Virus record (IMG/VR): IMGVR_UViG_3300043464_000397
Location: 1-39,259 of that record
Strand: one strand, 5' to 3'
Length of the DNA: 39,259 nt
From: a virus
Notes under the pieces: generated by a model
Database searches by the model: none
The model's input: only the letters and a program-made list of their open reading frames with translations
Told to the model about the DNA's origin: nothing
Translations under genes and position numbers: made by a program
Shown: piece after piece, positions 6,068 through 15,065 of the stretch
Position numbering within the stretch: position 1 is the stretch's first letter
Layout of the letters: each line of letters starts with the position of its first letter

Positions 6068-8319
6068 TACACAGTCCTTATCGTTATATCAATGATGCCA
6101 CCATAACCATTAAAGCCACGGTCTGGTGGAGTCAAACGGGTGAATGAGATTTGTTCAATGAGTGCCTGACGTGACTCACCTGTAGTTAAGTCTTGCCATG
6201 TAACAACATCACCGTTTTGTTCGACAGATTCTAGTTGTGTAATTCTGTCAAATGCTCGTCCGTCATATCCCGTTAGCACATTATACTTGTCTGTTTCTAC
6301 ATCATAACAATAGACAGGAAACTTTATAACTCTCTGTCGTGGTGTGGCAATGTAAGCCTTTGCCTGATATCCCTCCATAACAGGACCTTTACTTGAGTCA
6401 GTACCATCACGAAACAATATAAACTTGTAGGATAAATACTCCTGTGCTTCCTGTGGATTAGATGTAGTTACTTCAACTGGTGGTACTGATGAGTCATAAG
6501 ATACGACATCAAATGCAGTGCCATCAGCGGTAACTGTTTGTAGAGTCATAGACCCAAACTCATAATCTCCACGTGCAATAAGACGCTTAAAGTTTTTTGG
6601 TTCTAGTGTGTTGTATCTAATATAACCAGTAGTTAAGTACCCATTGGACACTAATTCTGTGGCTGACTCTAAGTAGATTGCACCATCTGTAACATTGTAT
6701 GCTGTTGTAAATGCAAGCCTATTGCTTGCGCCAAGAAATGCTACGCCTGTTGTGTAGTGTTCTGTATTCTGTTGTACTTGTAAATCATTTGCGTATGCAA
6801 ATCGTAATGGTTCTACTTCTGTTCCTAAATCAAGGCGGATAAGTCCGCCATCTAAAGCACCTATGCCTGATGCTGCCCAAACAAATCTATCTCTAGCAGC
6901 AAAGTCATAGACTGGTTGTGTTGTCTCTACAACCAAAGGCCCATAGTTAATAGAACCGTCTTGGTCTGAGACTGTTGCGACTCGAAGACCTTTATTGGTT
7001 CCAATCATCATATAACCCAAGTAGTAGTATAATTTTTCTACAATCTCACCAGCAGGTAATTCTGCTGCAACAACAGCAGATGTAAGAGTAGGCATTACAC
7101 CAGCGGTAGATAGTGTGTACTTTTGGATAGTAGAATAAATACCAGAATGTCCAGCAGTATAGATTGCAGGACCAGATGCAGCCACAGATGTATAGTGATA
7201 GTTGGTATTAGGATTTGTATATACTGGGCTTGGAAGTGCAGTAGCATTAGTTGCTAATTCATACACTGCATTATTTACACAAAGAACTATACGGTCTTTA
7301 ATAAACTCCATAGCAGCATATTCAATTTCAATGCTACCACTTTGAAACATTTGAGTAACGTCACCTGATGCAGATGGATTAGATGAACCAGTAATTGAGT
7401 CACCTGATAGTGGCTTCTTAAACATAGTAAGGCGTTCATTTCCACCTACTGTTTTATTAGTTACCCAGTAAGCATTAACCCCATCATCACATATAGCAAA
7501 TACTTTTTTATCAGTACCAGAAAGATAATCAATGTAATGGATTACTGGGTCTGTTACGCCAGTACCAACTGGTGATACCGCAGTTGAACCTACATCAGAT
7601 GCAACCTTAGCATAGGTAAAAGTGGTAGTTGTAGGTACACCAGTAATACGATAAGAGCCATTGAATGTAGCATCTACATCTGTTATTACAATTGTCATAC
7701 CTACTGTAAGTCCGTGTGCCGCTGATGTAGTAAGGGTTGCCACATTGCTAGTCAAAGCCTTGTTAGTTATTGATACAGTAATTGATGGATAGATTTTATC
7801 TACATCAAACTCATCATGTAATAGGACACCATTAACGTCTGACCATTGAATAGAACGCACATGTTGATTAACATGCTGATGGTCTGTTCCTACAACTGGA
7901 CCAGTAGTCTGATGCACATCGGATACGCTTTTAAGTAGAGTTACTTGCCCTTGCTCAAATACATTTACCCCTTGGCTGTCTGCAAAGCGGTATTGTGCTG
8001 GAGAGTTGGCTGCTGCATCTGCTGGGTCAAAGAAAGTTATACCATCTCCACCATGAAAAGATTGCTGACTGCGAATCCACCAACCAGTAAGTGACTGCTC
8101 ACCTGGTTCTCTTTGATTATCAAACTGTTCTTTACGGAAAGGTGCAGTTTGGCGGATGTATGGACGAGCATCGCTAATAGCGTAGATAAACGGCATACCA
8201 CCAAGGGCAACGTCATAGGCTATATCTGTATTTTGCCAGATAGCAGAGGTAGCAACGACACCAACATCGACAGCAATGGCTCGCGTTGCACGACCTTCGG
8301 TAATATCACGATTAGCCAC
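6067..8319 (-). CDS. Tail structural protein (750 aa) with inserted beta domain
   Basis: The protein opens with a conserved-looking segment about vector and frame fitting (residues 20-115, with FRKEQFDNQREPGEQS). An Ig-like beta module follows at about 182-255, starting ITNKALTSNVATLTTSA. Long beta-rich repeats then suggest a propeller (YAAMEFIKDRIVLCVN, YYYLGYMMIGTNKGLRVA). Its length, all-beta content and location between fibres and lysis genes fit a tail tube or tail-hub protein of a podovirus-like particle, comparable in position to tail tubular protein B of T7-like phages. That equivalence is inferred from order and composition, not from a recognised motif. Confidence 0.6.
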   Translation of the reverse strand: MANRDITEGRATRAIAVDVGVVATSAIWQNTDIAYDVALGGMPFIYAISDARPYIRQTAPFRKEQFDNQREPGEQSLTGWWIRSQQSFHGGDGITFFDPADAAANSPAQYRFADSQGVNVFEQGQVTLLKSVSDVHQTTGPVVGTDHQHVNQHVRSIQWSDVNGVLLHDEFDVDKIYPSITVSITNKALTSNVATLTTSAAHGLTVGMTIVITDVDATFNGSYRITGVPTTTTFTYAKVASDVGSTAVSPVGTGVTDPVIHYIDYLSGTDKKVFAICDDGVNAYWVTNKTVGGNERLTMFKKPLSGDSITGSSNPSASGDVTQMFQSGSIEIEYAAMEFIKDRIVLCVNNAVYELATNATALPSPVYTNPNTNYHYTSVAASGPAIYTAGHSGIYSTIQKYTLSTAGVMPTLTSAVVAAELPAGEIVEKLYYYLGYMMIGTNKGLRVATVSDQDGSINYGPLVVETTQPVYDFAARDRFVWAASGIGALDGGLIRLDLGTEVEPLRFAYANDLQVQQNTEHYTTGVAFLGASNRLAFTTAYNVTDGAIYLESATELVSNGYLTTGYIRYNTLEPKNFKRLIARGDYEFGSMTLQTVTADGTAFDVVSYDSSVPPVEVTTSNPQEAQEYLSYKFILFRDGTDSSKGPVMEGYQAKAYIATPRQRVIKFPVYCYDVETDKYNVLTGYDGRAFDRITQLESVEQNGDVVTWQDLTTGESRQALIEQISFTRLTPPDRGFNGYGGIIDITIRTV

Positions 8320-8327
8320 TTAGACTC

Positions 8328-9050
8328 CTAGTCTTGTTGTTCTTTAAGTTTATTCTTTAAATGTTCGTGTGCCCAGTACAGTGCGTAGTAACTATAGTCA
8401 AGACTAAAGCGTTTAATATGCTGTACTAATGCACCAGTGTGTGCGTGTAATGGAATACCTGACTGTTGCATCTTACGGAAGAAGACAATGTCTTCACCTA
8501 CATACTTATCGCCAACGTTCTCTTGTTCTGCAAACATTGACTGGTCTGGGAACTTCTCACGCATCTTAGGAATGATTGACTTGTGCATAAGAACAAAACC
8601 AAAGCCTGCACTATCTACCTTGATGAGTTCGTTATCTGGTAGTGGATGTACATGCTGGATACTAAACTCATCTACATCATAAAACAATGCTGGGTATGGC
8701 TTAGCCAATGTACCCTCATGTTCTTTGGAAATAAAGTATGTACCACTAACTACTGGTCGGTTAATCTTGTCAGCAGCATCCCATAGTTTGGCAACTACTT
8801 CCATGTTAACTACAATGTCTGAGTCAATCCATAGAAGCCAGTCGCTTTTAATCTGGTCAGCCCAGTAGTCAAACAGAACCTGGCGTTGTCTGCCAATCTG
8901 GTTACCCTGTACTCGCATACTGTGAGTTAGTTCGATGCCGTTGTTGGCACATTGTAGTGCCACACTAACCACACCTTCTGTGAACTTACCATCAGTGTTG
9001 CCGTTGTCACACCAGCCAATTGCCAGTGTTCCCTTGTTTACTTTAGCCAT
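8328..9050 (-). CDS. Glycosyltransferase-like protein, GT-A fold
   Basis: The 240-residue product shows a GT2-like outline. A nucleotide-binding start (TLAIGWCDN), a QRQVLFDYW helix and SDWLLWIDSDIVV with the metal-binding DSD at about residues 76-78 are present. PVVSGTYF, a VDSAGFGFVLM acceptor loop, and a late EDIVFFRKMQQSGIPLHAHT with acidic base and His follow. It would transfer a sugar from a nucleotide donor, perhaps onto virion proteins such as the Ser/Thr-rich fibre or onto a host surface structure. It lies between the fibre genes and the 750-aa tail gene, and a promoter-like site (9080-9107) sits just upstream. Confidence 0.75.
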   Translation of the reverse strand: MAKVNKGTLAIGWCDNGNTDGKFTEGVVSVALQCANNGIELTHSMRVQGNQIGRQRQVLFDYWADQIKSDWLLWIDSDIVVNMEVVAKLWDAADKINRPVVSGTYFISKEHEGTLAKPYPALFYDVDEFSIQHVHPLPDNELIKVDSAGFGFVLMHKSIIPKMREKFPDQSMFAEQENVGDKYVGEDIVFFRKMQQSGIPLHAHTGALVQHIKRFSLDYSYYALYWAHEHLKNKLKEQQD

Positions 9051-9079
9051 TGTGTCCCCTTATGTTGTGGCAAATTGCC

Positions 9080-9107
9080 CCTATACTATTATGGCATACC
9101 TTGTCAA
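9080..9107 (-). promoter_or_regulatory. Putative sigma-70-type promoter for the 8328-9050 gene
   Basis: Read leftward, TTGACA (9107-9102, consensus -35) is followed after 16 bases by TATAGG (9085-9080). It lies in the only clear gap between fibre and tail genes. Two copies of GGCAAAT flank it (9070-9076 and 9111-9117), the first within the dyad GGCAAATTGCC, which could be an operator. Confidence 0.45.
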
Positions 9108-9117
9108 GTAGGCAAAT

Positions 9118-9273
9118 CTACTCAGGCAGAATTGGTGTGAATTTCTCCGCTTGCTGAGCGTCATACATTGACTTAGGCATTGAAGTAAATTCTCCGTTGC
9201 CGTGGTCAATGATGGCAAAAGTTACAATTGTTCCGTCGGACTGTTCTTGGTCTAAATAGGTTACATTATCCAT
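9118..9273 (-). CDS. Small fibre-companion protein (51 aa)
   Basis: The ATG at 9273 lies two bases after the TAA of the fibre gene. The ribosome site GCGGAG is formed by the fibre's last codons (Ala-Glu), so translation is coupled. The product begins MDNVTYLDQEQSDGTIVTFA and is acidic. It has no recognised family. A tiny gene directly after a fibre is often a fibre assembly or chaperone protein; here that is inference, supported by a similar arrangement after the larger fibre. Confidence 0.7.
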   Translation of the reverse strand: MDNVTYLDQEQSDGTIVTFAIIDHGNGEFTSMPKSMYDAQQAEKFTPILPE

Positions 9274-9275
9274 TT

Positions 9276-10274
9276 TTATAACTCCGCACTTACGCCTACA
9301 AAGGCAGTTGTTGAATTGTTAGCACTAAAACCTGCTATTGCTAAAGTAGTTAAACCTGTTGTTGTAAGATTTAATCCAAGATAATTTGGTGTGGTTGCTG
9401 GTCCATCTAAAGTAACAGCACTAATTGCATTGTAAACACCAATTTGTTGCGCTATAATTCTAAGGTTAGCAAAGTCCACAGTTCCCGATGGATTGGTTCT
9501 CATTGTTACTGGTAAAAGCAAGCCAGTAACAGAGTTTGTTGTTGATGATGCTATTCCATATTGATTAAATACTCCATAAGTTGAACCTGAAACTAATCTG
9601 TAGTAATACCTCTGACACAAAGCAAGTTCAGCCTGGACAGTACCGCCCGCACGGGCGAATGGGGTTACGATTGAACCGAGTTCAAGTTGAAAACCAGTTA
9701 CATAAATATTTGCACCTGATGCAACAGTAGGTTCAATATACATAAATAAAGACTTAGCAGTTGATGGTACTGCAAATGTGGAGACGATTCTGACAAATGT
9801 AGTTGTTGAGACAGAAGTAGAACCATTTACAGTTGGAGTGATATTTGTCCAACTGCCAGACCTTGGATTATCAACAGATGTTGAATAAGTCAGAACTGGT
9901 GTAAAAGTCGTTGCAGTATCTGCTGCAGCATAAAATGAAACTGTTACAGTTTTACCAGCAAATTGTATTGCATTAGCAGTTTCTATTGTTTGCCCCATCA
10001 AAGTAGCAGTAGAACTTCCCGCAGATTTAGATACTTTCCAAGAGTATTGAAAACCAGCAGGAACAATAGTTGTTTCTCTAGTTGAAGTTACAGTGCTAGC
10101 AGAAATATCAAAGTACCATCTGTCAGCAGTATACTGTCCACCATTTGTGAATGAAGTACCTCGTTGCCATACATCCATACCGCCATTAATGATTGCGTTC
10201 TTACCAGCCACAAACGGAGGTACCGCACCACCAAGGTTGTCTTGTGTGTCGGCTACATCTCTTGCTCTTGTCAT
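9276..10274 (-). CDS. Tail fibre/receptor-binding protein 2 (332 aa)
   Basis: The N-terminus, MTRARDVADTQDNLGGAVPP, is a short attachment segment. The remainder is one receptor-binding unit starting NAIINGGMDVWQRG (about residue 26) and TADRWYF. A jelly-roll-like carbohydrate-binding module follows (about 60-200), ending FQLELGSIVTPFARAG. A final domain starts ELALCQRYYY and ends SAEL. The same blocks in the same order occur at the end of the 999-aa fibre. GGAGGTAAC lies just before the ATG. It probably binds host surface glycans. Confidence 0.8.
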   Translation of the reverse strand: MTRARDVADTQDNLGGAVPPFVAGKNAIINGGMDVWQRGTSFTNGGQYTADRWYFDISASTVTSTRETTIVPAGFQYSWKVSKSAGSSTATLMGQTIETANAIQFAGKTVTVSFYAAADTATTFTPVLTYSTSVDNPRSGSWTNITPTVNGSTSVSTTTFVRIVSTFAVPSTAKSLFMYIEPTVASGANIYVTGFQLELGSIVTPFARAGGTVQAELALCQRYYYRLVSGSTYGVFNQYGIASSTTNSVTGLLLPVTMRTNPSGTVDFANLRIIAQQIGVYNAISAVTLDGPATTPNYLGLNLTTTGLTTLAIAGFSANNSTTAFVGVSAEL

Positions 10275-10453
10275 TAGTTGTTACCTCCGATTGGTAGGTT
10301 CGGTGTGGATTGTTCCGCTTCTGGGTTTAGATAGCGTTGATAATCCGAGTTGGCTGGGTCTTTAGGTATTAAAAGAACTACACCATTTTCATAAGTTGCC
10401 TTAATGCAACCTTCGCCCAAAAGACTTTCTATTTCTTCGTATGTTGGCTTCAT
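10274..10453 (-). CDS. Small fibre-companion protein (59 aa)
   Basis: ATG 10453 overlaps the TAA of the 999-aa fibre (TAATG). As at 9273, the ribosome site GCGGAG lies in the fibre's last codons. The product begins MKPTYEEIESLLGEGC and contains PKDPANSDYQRYLN, a pattern of small proteins coded after tail fibres. The stop overlaps the ATG of the second fibre. A role in fibre folding or attachment is inferred from place. Confidence 0.75.
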   Translation of the reverse strand: MKPTYEEIESLLGEGCIKATYENGVVLLIPKDPANSDYQRYLNPEAEQSTPNLPIGGNN

Positions 10454-13452
10454 TATAACTCCGCGCTAAAGGCTAGTGAGGCACTGGCAGACGCGGCAAT
10501 AAACCAGTATGCGCCTAATTGGATTGATGAAATACCGCTTTCTACATCTAGTCGGCAGGATTCGGTGCTTGCGTTTTGTATGGATGAAAACGAATTAAAT
10601 CCATCTGAGGTGTTTCCGCCTACAAGAGTGTAATAATCTGTCCCTGATGTTTGCACCAAGGTTGGGGCGGTTCTCATAGAAACTTTGAAAGGTAAAACTC
10701 CATAAGCGCTATTTGTTGCATAAGCGGCAGCCATAGAAATCGTTTTGTTCGCACCACTTGCTGCTACATAGTAGTAACGCTGGCAAGCGGCTAATTCTCC
10801 TTGAATTGTTCCCGTTGCAGTTTGGAAAGCGGTAGCGACTGAACCTGCCTCAACCTGTACGCCCCACCAGTCAATAGTGACTGATTGAATTCCTAAAGAA
10901 CTTGTGCGGGCATTGAAGTTTGTTCCCGCTGAAGTCCAAAGACCCAACCCCAAAAATCCTTGCTCTGTGGTTCCTAAAGTTTTACCAGTCAGAGAAGGAA
11001 CGCTAACTGTTGCGCTATATCTTACCCAAGAACTTGTAATTCCTATTTTTGCGGCGGCTACTGATTCGCTTGATGATGGGCTTCCACCTGTTCCATAACT
11101 TCTAAAAAACTCTACCGAGACATTAGGTGTTCCAGTTGATGCCTTTGCCCAAAATGAAATAGTAACTGTCTGACCCGCTAAGGTTCTACAATCCTCAATG
11201 TATTGGAAAACACTGGTTCTGTCTCCTACTCCAGATTGTCCAGTAGATGCCATACGCAAATAAGACTTACCTTCGTATCCTGCAACTGGTGCTGTTCCTG
11301 GAGTAAATGCTTCATTAGAAATTGTTGAAGTTCCACCAGATAAAAATGCTTGCCATCTGTCAAAATTAAAACCACTTGCCGTGCTTGAAGTAAAACCTCT
11401 TTGATTGATGTAAAAATCACCATTGATAATTTTGTTCTTATTTGCACCAAATAAACCCGTATAGCGCAAGCCTGTTGAAGTGGAACTATCTGCTACAAGT
11501 GTCTCGCCGTTAGAACCTGCCGCTAAACGAGCAACTGTGTCAGCAGCAGAAGCAACAATTAAATCACCCTTAGCATCAACTATTGCATCAGGAATAAATG
11601 TGGCGTCAGCCTGAGCAATCGTGTACGTGTTTGCTACTACGAATGCTGTAAAGGCTAAGATTGTAACAATATCGCTAGCAGTCAATGCTGCCATACCAGT
11701 AATGCTTGTGCCAGTAGATGCTGTGTAGTCAGAACCTCTTACCTGTAGCACACCATTGATGTAGACCTGTTCTTTACCTACTGTGTAGGCAAGAGTCAAG
11801 CCATTATCATCAGCACCAGTTACGCTAGTAGCGCCACTTGCGACTGTGTACTTGTAAGAAATAATGTCAGCACTAGATGAGATTTCTGTCCAAGCAGAAC
11901 CTGACCAAACGAACATCTTATTAGATACAGTGTTCCAATAAAGAGCACCAGTAAGTAATGCGTTGCCGTCATTGTCTACTGATGGTGGAGATGACTTAGC
12001 ACCTAGGTAGCGGTCATCAAACTCATCATAGGATGTAGCAGCACTAGTTGCTGAAGTTAAAGCACTTGATGCTGAAGTAGAAGCACTTGCTGCAGAAGTT
12101 GCAGCAGCGCTCTGGCTAGTTAAAGCAGAAGATGCTGATGTGCTAGCAGATGCAGCAGATGTTGCTGCAGCCGTTGCTGAGTTACTTGCTGATGTCGCAG
12201 AAGTTGCAGCAGCACTTGCGCTAGCAGCAACTGCAGATTCACTTGCAGCAGCATTGATAGCACTTGTATTAGCAGCAGTCGCTGACGCTGCAGCAGAGGT
12301 AGCACTAGTAGCAGCAGCGGTTGCTGATGCGGCTGCACTGGCTGCACTTGTGGCTGCAGCAGTTACGCTTGCATTCATAGTAGAAGCAGATGTGGCTGCA
12401 GAGTTTGCACTAGTTAAAGCAGATGATGCGCTAGTAGCAGCGCTTGTCGCGCTAGTTGCTGCAGCAGTAGCAGAGTTTGCAGCAGATGTAGCATAACCTG
12501 CAATTGTTGCTACTGAGTTAGCAGCAGTTGTTGCACTTGCTGCTGCACTAGTTGCACTAGTTGCCGCTGCTGTGGCAGATGCTGCTGCTGAGGTAGCGCT
12601 TGTCGCTGCTGCTGTTGCTGAACTTGCTGAAGTTGTGGCAGATGCTGCTGAAGCAATTGCAGATGTCTCTGCACTTCCAGCAGAGGTAGCAGCCGATGCT
12701 GCAGATGTTGCAGCACTTGCAGCGGAAGTCGCTGCAGAAGTTGCTGAACCTAGAATACTATCTACATAGTCCTTAGGAGTAGCAGATGATGCTGACATAC
12801 CAGCAGAAGATAGACCAGTAATTACTGGAGAACCAGAAATGGTTGGGCTAGTTAAAGTCTTGTTAGTAAGAGTCTGTACTGCCGTTGCAATTACCACTGT
12901 ACCTGTTGTATTAGGCATTGTGATTGTATTATCTTGAGTTGGGTCTACTACTGTAAGTGTAGTTTCGTAAGCATCTGCAGTCGCGCCCTCAAATACAATG
13001 CTTGCATCTACACCAGCACCTGTAATGCTAGGGTTGGTAATGGTAGGGGCAGTAAGGGTCTTATTAGTTAGAGTCTGGGTATCTGTAGTACCCACCACAG
13101 CCCCTGTAGCCCCGTGTACGCCTGTTGTAGACTCAATGTGGACATTAGCCTCACGGTAGTCACGTCCGATAGCCATGTGGCGTGTGACTGCACCAGCCGA
13201 GTGGGCTTGGGCAGATGAGCCATCTATAGCACGGGTAATAGTAAAGGTGTTAGTTGATACCGCCGTGGCATCTACAATTTCTTCGAGCGCTGTATCTGGG
13301 TCAATGACCAGAGTAAAGGTTGTACCACCTGCAATCGTTGCACCACCAAGCAGAGCGGGGCCTGACTGAACAACAATGGTTGTTGCACCAGCAGTAACCG
13401 CGCTAGTCAGCGTAGATTGCTGAGAGCGTGAGGAGTAATTTCTAGTTGTCAT
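10453..13452 (-). CDS. Tail fibre/receptor-binding protein 1 (999 aa)
   Basis: Residues 1-110 form an attachment domain with a GATTIVVQS beta segment and RHMAIGRDYREANVHI. Two copies of the phage-fibre motif QTLTNKTL follow (about 126-133 and 193-200). Residues 236-474 are an Ala/Ser/Thr repeat with a strong seven-residue rhythm (AATSASSA type), probably a long trimeric shaft. A short beta domain comes next. From about 670 to the end lies a receptor-binding unit: KIINGDFYINQRG, FDRWQ, a jelly-roll-like part, VQVEAGS, ELAACQRYYY and the terminal SAEL. It would position the binding tip away from the tail. Confidence 0.85.
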   Translation of the reverse strand: MTTRNYSSRSQQSTLTSAVTAGATTIVVQSGPALLGGATIAGGTTFTLVIDPDTALEEIVDATAVSTNTFTITRAIDGSSAQAHSAGAVTRHMAIGRDYREANVHIESTTGVHGATGAVVGTTDTQTLTNKTLTAPTITNPSITGAGVDASIVFEGATADAYETTLTVVDPTQDNTITMPNTTGTVVIATAVQTLTNKTLTSPTISGSPVITGLSSAGMSASSATPKDYVDSILGSATSAATSAASAATSAASAATSAGSAETSAIASAASATTSASSATAAATSATSAAASATAAATSATSAAASATTAANSVATIAGYATSAANSATAAATSATSAATSASSALTSANSAATSASTMNASVTAAATSAASAAASATAAATSATSAAASATAANTSAINAAASESAVAASASAAATSATSASNSATAAATSAASASTSASSALTSQSAAATSAASASTSASSALTSATSAATSYDEFDDRYLGAKSSPPSVDNDGNALLTGALYWNTVSNKMFVWSGSAWTEISSSADIISYKYTVASGATSVTGADDNGLTLAYTVGKEQVYINGVLQVRGSDYTASTGTSITGMAALTASDIVTILAFTAFVVANTYTIAQADATFIPDAIVDAKGDLIVASAADTVARLAAGSNGETLVADSSTSTGLRYTGLFGANKNKIINGDFYINQRGFTSSTASGFNFDRWQAFLSGGTSTISNEAFTPGTAPVAGYEGKSYLRMASTGQSGVGDRTSVFQYIEDCRTLAGQTVTISFWAKASTGTPNVSVEFFRSYGTGGSPSSSESVAAAKIGITSSWVRYSATVSVPSLTGKTLGTTEQGFLGLGLWTSAGTNFNARTSSLGIQSVTIDWWGVQVEAGSVATAFQTATGTIQGELAACQRYYYVAASGANKTISMAAAYATNSAYGVLPFKVSMRTAPTLVQTSGTDYYTLVGGNTSDGFNSFSSIQNASTESCRLDVESGISSIQLGAYWFIAASASASLAFSAEL
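12031..12747 (-). repeat. Ala/Ser/Thr low-complexity repeat in fibre shaft
   Basis: About 239 codons are almost only Ala, Ser and Thr, in imperfect seven-codon units such as GCA GCA ACT TCA GCA. Units differ at third positions, so the repeat is kept at protein level. Long open frames on the other strand here are a by-product of GC[AT] repeats. Confidence 0.9.
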
Positions 13453-13460
13453 TTATATTC

Positions 13461-14381
13461 CTATCGGCTGTAGTGAACTCGTGTTGGGTACTGAGTTAAT
13501 TGCTTTTGCTTTTCTTCATTAAGACGCTGTTGATATAGTCCAAAGATTTGACGCACTGCTGTATTAGATGCACCAAACGGACGCTTAGAGTCAATCTCAT
13601 CAGCCTGTGGGCTATACTGAGCAGCACGGGCTGGGTCAAGATAAGACAACAGTCTGTAGGCTGCGCCTAAAATAACTACATCTTTAACTGTATTTGATAA
13701 TCCAGTTTGTGTAGCAAAGTCTTGTGTGTTAGTTGTAAAAGGCATTGGGTGTGTAGCATACATAGCCTTAACAGTTCTACCAGGAATAATAACATCCTGA
13801 ATAGTTACAGTTTGGGAACCGCCACCCCATGTGGCTACATCAGCAAACGGGTCAAATGACCAACGCTTAATTCTAATCCATTCTTTTGTTGGCCCAATAT
13901 CCTGCCATGACATAGTAAGAATGTTCTCTATGTATAAATCTTGGAACTCGTATGTTGTTACCGCTGCATTGTAAACAAATGATGTTTGCTTAACTGCATA
14001 GATGGCAGAGCCAACTGCTTCGATAGTATCGTTGATAGCCTTCTTAATAACATAGCGCGGGAAAATAGGTGAGATAGTTACCTTTGCATCCGCGGCATGA
14101 GTAGCAGCATCTGTTCCCAGATAGCCTCGTCCGTAAGGGGCGACTGTTGCTGTATTACCAACACGGTCAAATGAATCAACCCACATTAATTCTTCATCAA
14201 CCTCAAGTACACCTTTACCTACATTGCTGGTGTCTCCAAGAGACAAAATTGTAGGTGAAGTACTTGGTGAGGTTAAACCAGTTACCGCAGTTCTAAGATA
14301 GGTAGAGCGGTCTTGCTGGTATGTGTAACCTGATAGATTGATAAGCACTTCATCAATCATCTGTGTCAATGTTGTTGTCAC
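13461..14381 (-). CDS. Head-tail adaptor/tail tube A-like protein (putative)
   Basis: The 306-residue protein begins with a helix (TQMIDEVLINLSGY). A beta region follows with LEVDEELMWVDSFDRV and PYGRGYLGTDAATHA (about 59-95), an Ig-like pattern common in connector proteins. Next are PRYVIKKAINDTIEAVG, a middle beta part, and a C-terminal helical segment VKDVVILGAAYRLLSYLDPARAAQYSPQ. The late helix with RLL-LDPARAA resembles gatekeeper or adaptor proteins that join portal to tail in podoviruses. It lies just upstream of the fibre. The assignment rests on this layout, not on a clear family. Confidence 0.55.
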   Translation of the reverse strand: MTTTLTQMIDEVLINLSGYTYQQDRSTYLRTAVTGLTSPSTSPTILSLGDTSNVGKGVLEVDEELMWVDSFDRVGNTATVAPYGRGYLGTDAATHAADAKVTISPIFPRYVIKKAINDTIEAVGSAIYAVKQTSFVYNAAVTTYEFQDLYIENILTMSWQDIGPTKEWIRIKRWSFDPFADVATWGGGSQTVTIQDVIIPGRTVKAMYATHPMPFTTNTQDFATQTGLSNTVKDVVILGAAYRLLSYLDPARAAQYSPQADEIDSKRPFGASNTAVRQIFGLYQQRLNEEKQKQLTQYPTRVHYSR

Positions 14382-14653
14382 AGGTCTATGCTCCTTAATG
14401 CAACAATGGCTGATAGTCCAGTAGTTCCTGCTAATTCATTACAGATAGCGTTAAGCATCTTGTATTCATCGGGTTGACGATTTGCGTCAGCCTTAATATT
14501 TAGAGCAGCAATAATACCTAAGCCACTAGTCTCAGCATAGTTGTTTGCTGCACCTTGTTCGGATTGGTATGCATCTGGTGTTGGGTATGTCCCACTATTT
14601 GCAAGACGATTCAACTCGTCAGCAAGTGTGCTACCTGCTACTCCTGTTGCCAT
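14378..14653 (-). CDS. Small helical structural-region protein (91 aa)
   Basis: The sequence starts MATGVAGSTLADELNRLA and contains YPTPDAYQSEQGAANNYA. A helical end follows (YKMLNAICNELAGTTGLSAI). It overlaps the adaptor gene by four bases and abuts the upstream basic protein by one base. No family is recognised. Residues 60-88 look suited to helix packing, so a minor head-tail joining role is possible. Confidence 0.65.
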   Translation of the reverse strand: MATGVAGSTLADELNRLANSGTYPTPDAYQSEQGAANNYAETSGLGIIAALNIKADANRQPDEYKMLNAICNELAGTTGLSAIVALRSIDL

Positions 14654-14889
14654 TATCTAAACCTCGCTGCTTTCTTTGCTATTGACTTTGGTTGCTTTAC
14701 AAACTGTTTACCTTTGGCATTACCAGCAGCCTTTGCTTTATTAGTTGCTGCTTTTTCAGCAGGACTTAATGCAGCCCATGCTGCTGCTGGTAAATATCTT
14801 TTCTTACCTTTAGATGGTTTGCCATCAGAAGTTTTCCACTTCTGTGCAGTCCACTTCTTAAGAGACTTTTGAGATTTAGCAAGGGCCAT
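14653..14889 (-). CDS. Basic DUF5872-like protein (78 aa)
   Basis: The protein is rich in Lys, Ala and Trp. It has SLKKWTAQKWKTSDGKPS near the start and RYLPAAAWAALSPAEKAATN in the middle, a pattern seen in DUF5872-type proteins of bacteria and phages. The high positive charge suggests binding to DNA in the capsid or to another virion part. Stop and start overlap neighbours by one base each (TAATG). Confidence 0.7.
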   Translation of the reverse strand: MALAKSQKSLKKWTAQKWKTSDGKPSKGKKRYLPAAAWAALSPAEKAATNKAKAAGNAKGKQFVKQPKSIAKKAARFR

Positions 14890-15065
14890 TACTTGTACCC
14901 TCCGCCTGCCTTCTTGTATTCAGTAGCAAGCAACTGCGCTTTACGAGCAGACCATTCACCAGGGTCTCCACCTCTAGAGCCAGCCTTAATCTTCTTAAAC
15001 AATGCAGCACGCATAGCGGGCTTAGTGTAGTTACCAGCAGCATTAACTGTAGATTTCTTTTTCAC
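14889..15065 (-). CDS. Small basic protein (58 aa)
   Basis: The start is GTG 15065, overlapping the previous stop (GTGA), with AAGG seven bases upstream. The 58-residue product has ALFKKIKAGSRGGDPGEWSA and ends AGGGYK. This motif set, with GGDPG.WSARKAQLLA, recurs in small proteins of actinophage head regions. It is basic (many Lys/Arg) and probably binds DNA or a virion protein; no biochemical role is known to me. Confidence 0.75.
   Translation of the reverse strand: MKKKSTVNAAGNYTKPAMRAALFKKIKAGSRGGDPGEWSARKAQLLATEYKKAGGGYK

Noticed and set aside
12031-12747. Possible CRISPR array
   Set aside because: The repeat is coding, irregular and has no unique spacers; no cas genes are present (the Cas4-like nuclease is of phage recombination type).
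12140-12769. Long Ala/Val-rich and Leu/Gln-rich frames across the fibre shaft
   Set aside because: They are shadows of the GC-rich codon repeat of the fibre gene, low in complexity and without ribosome sites.
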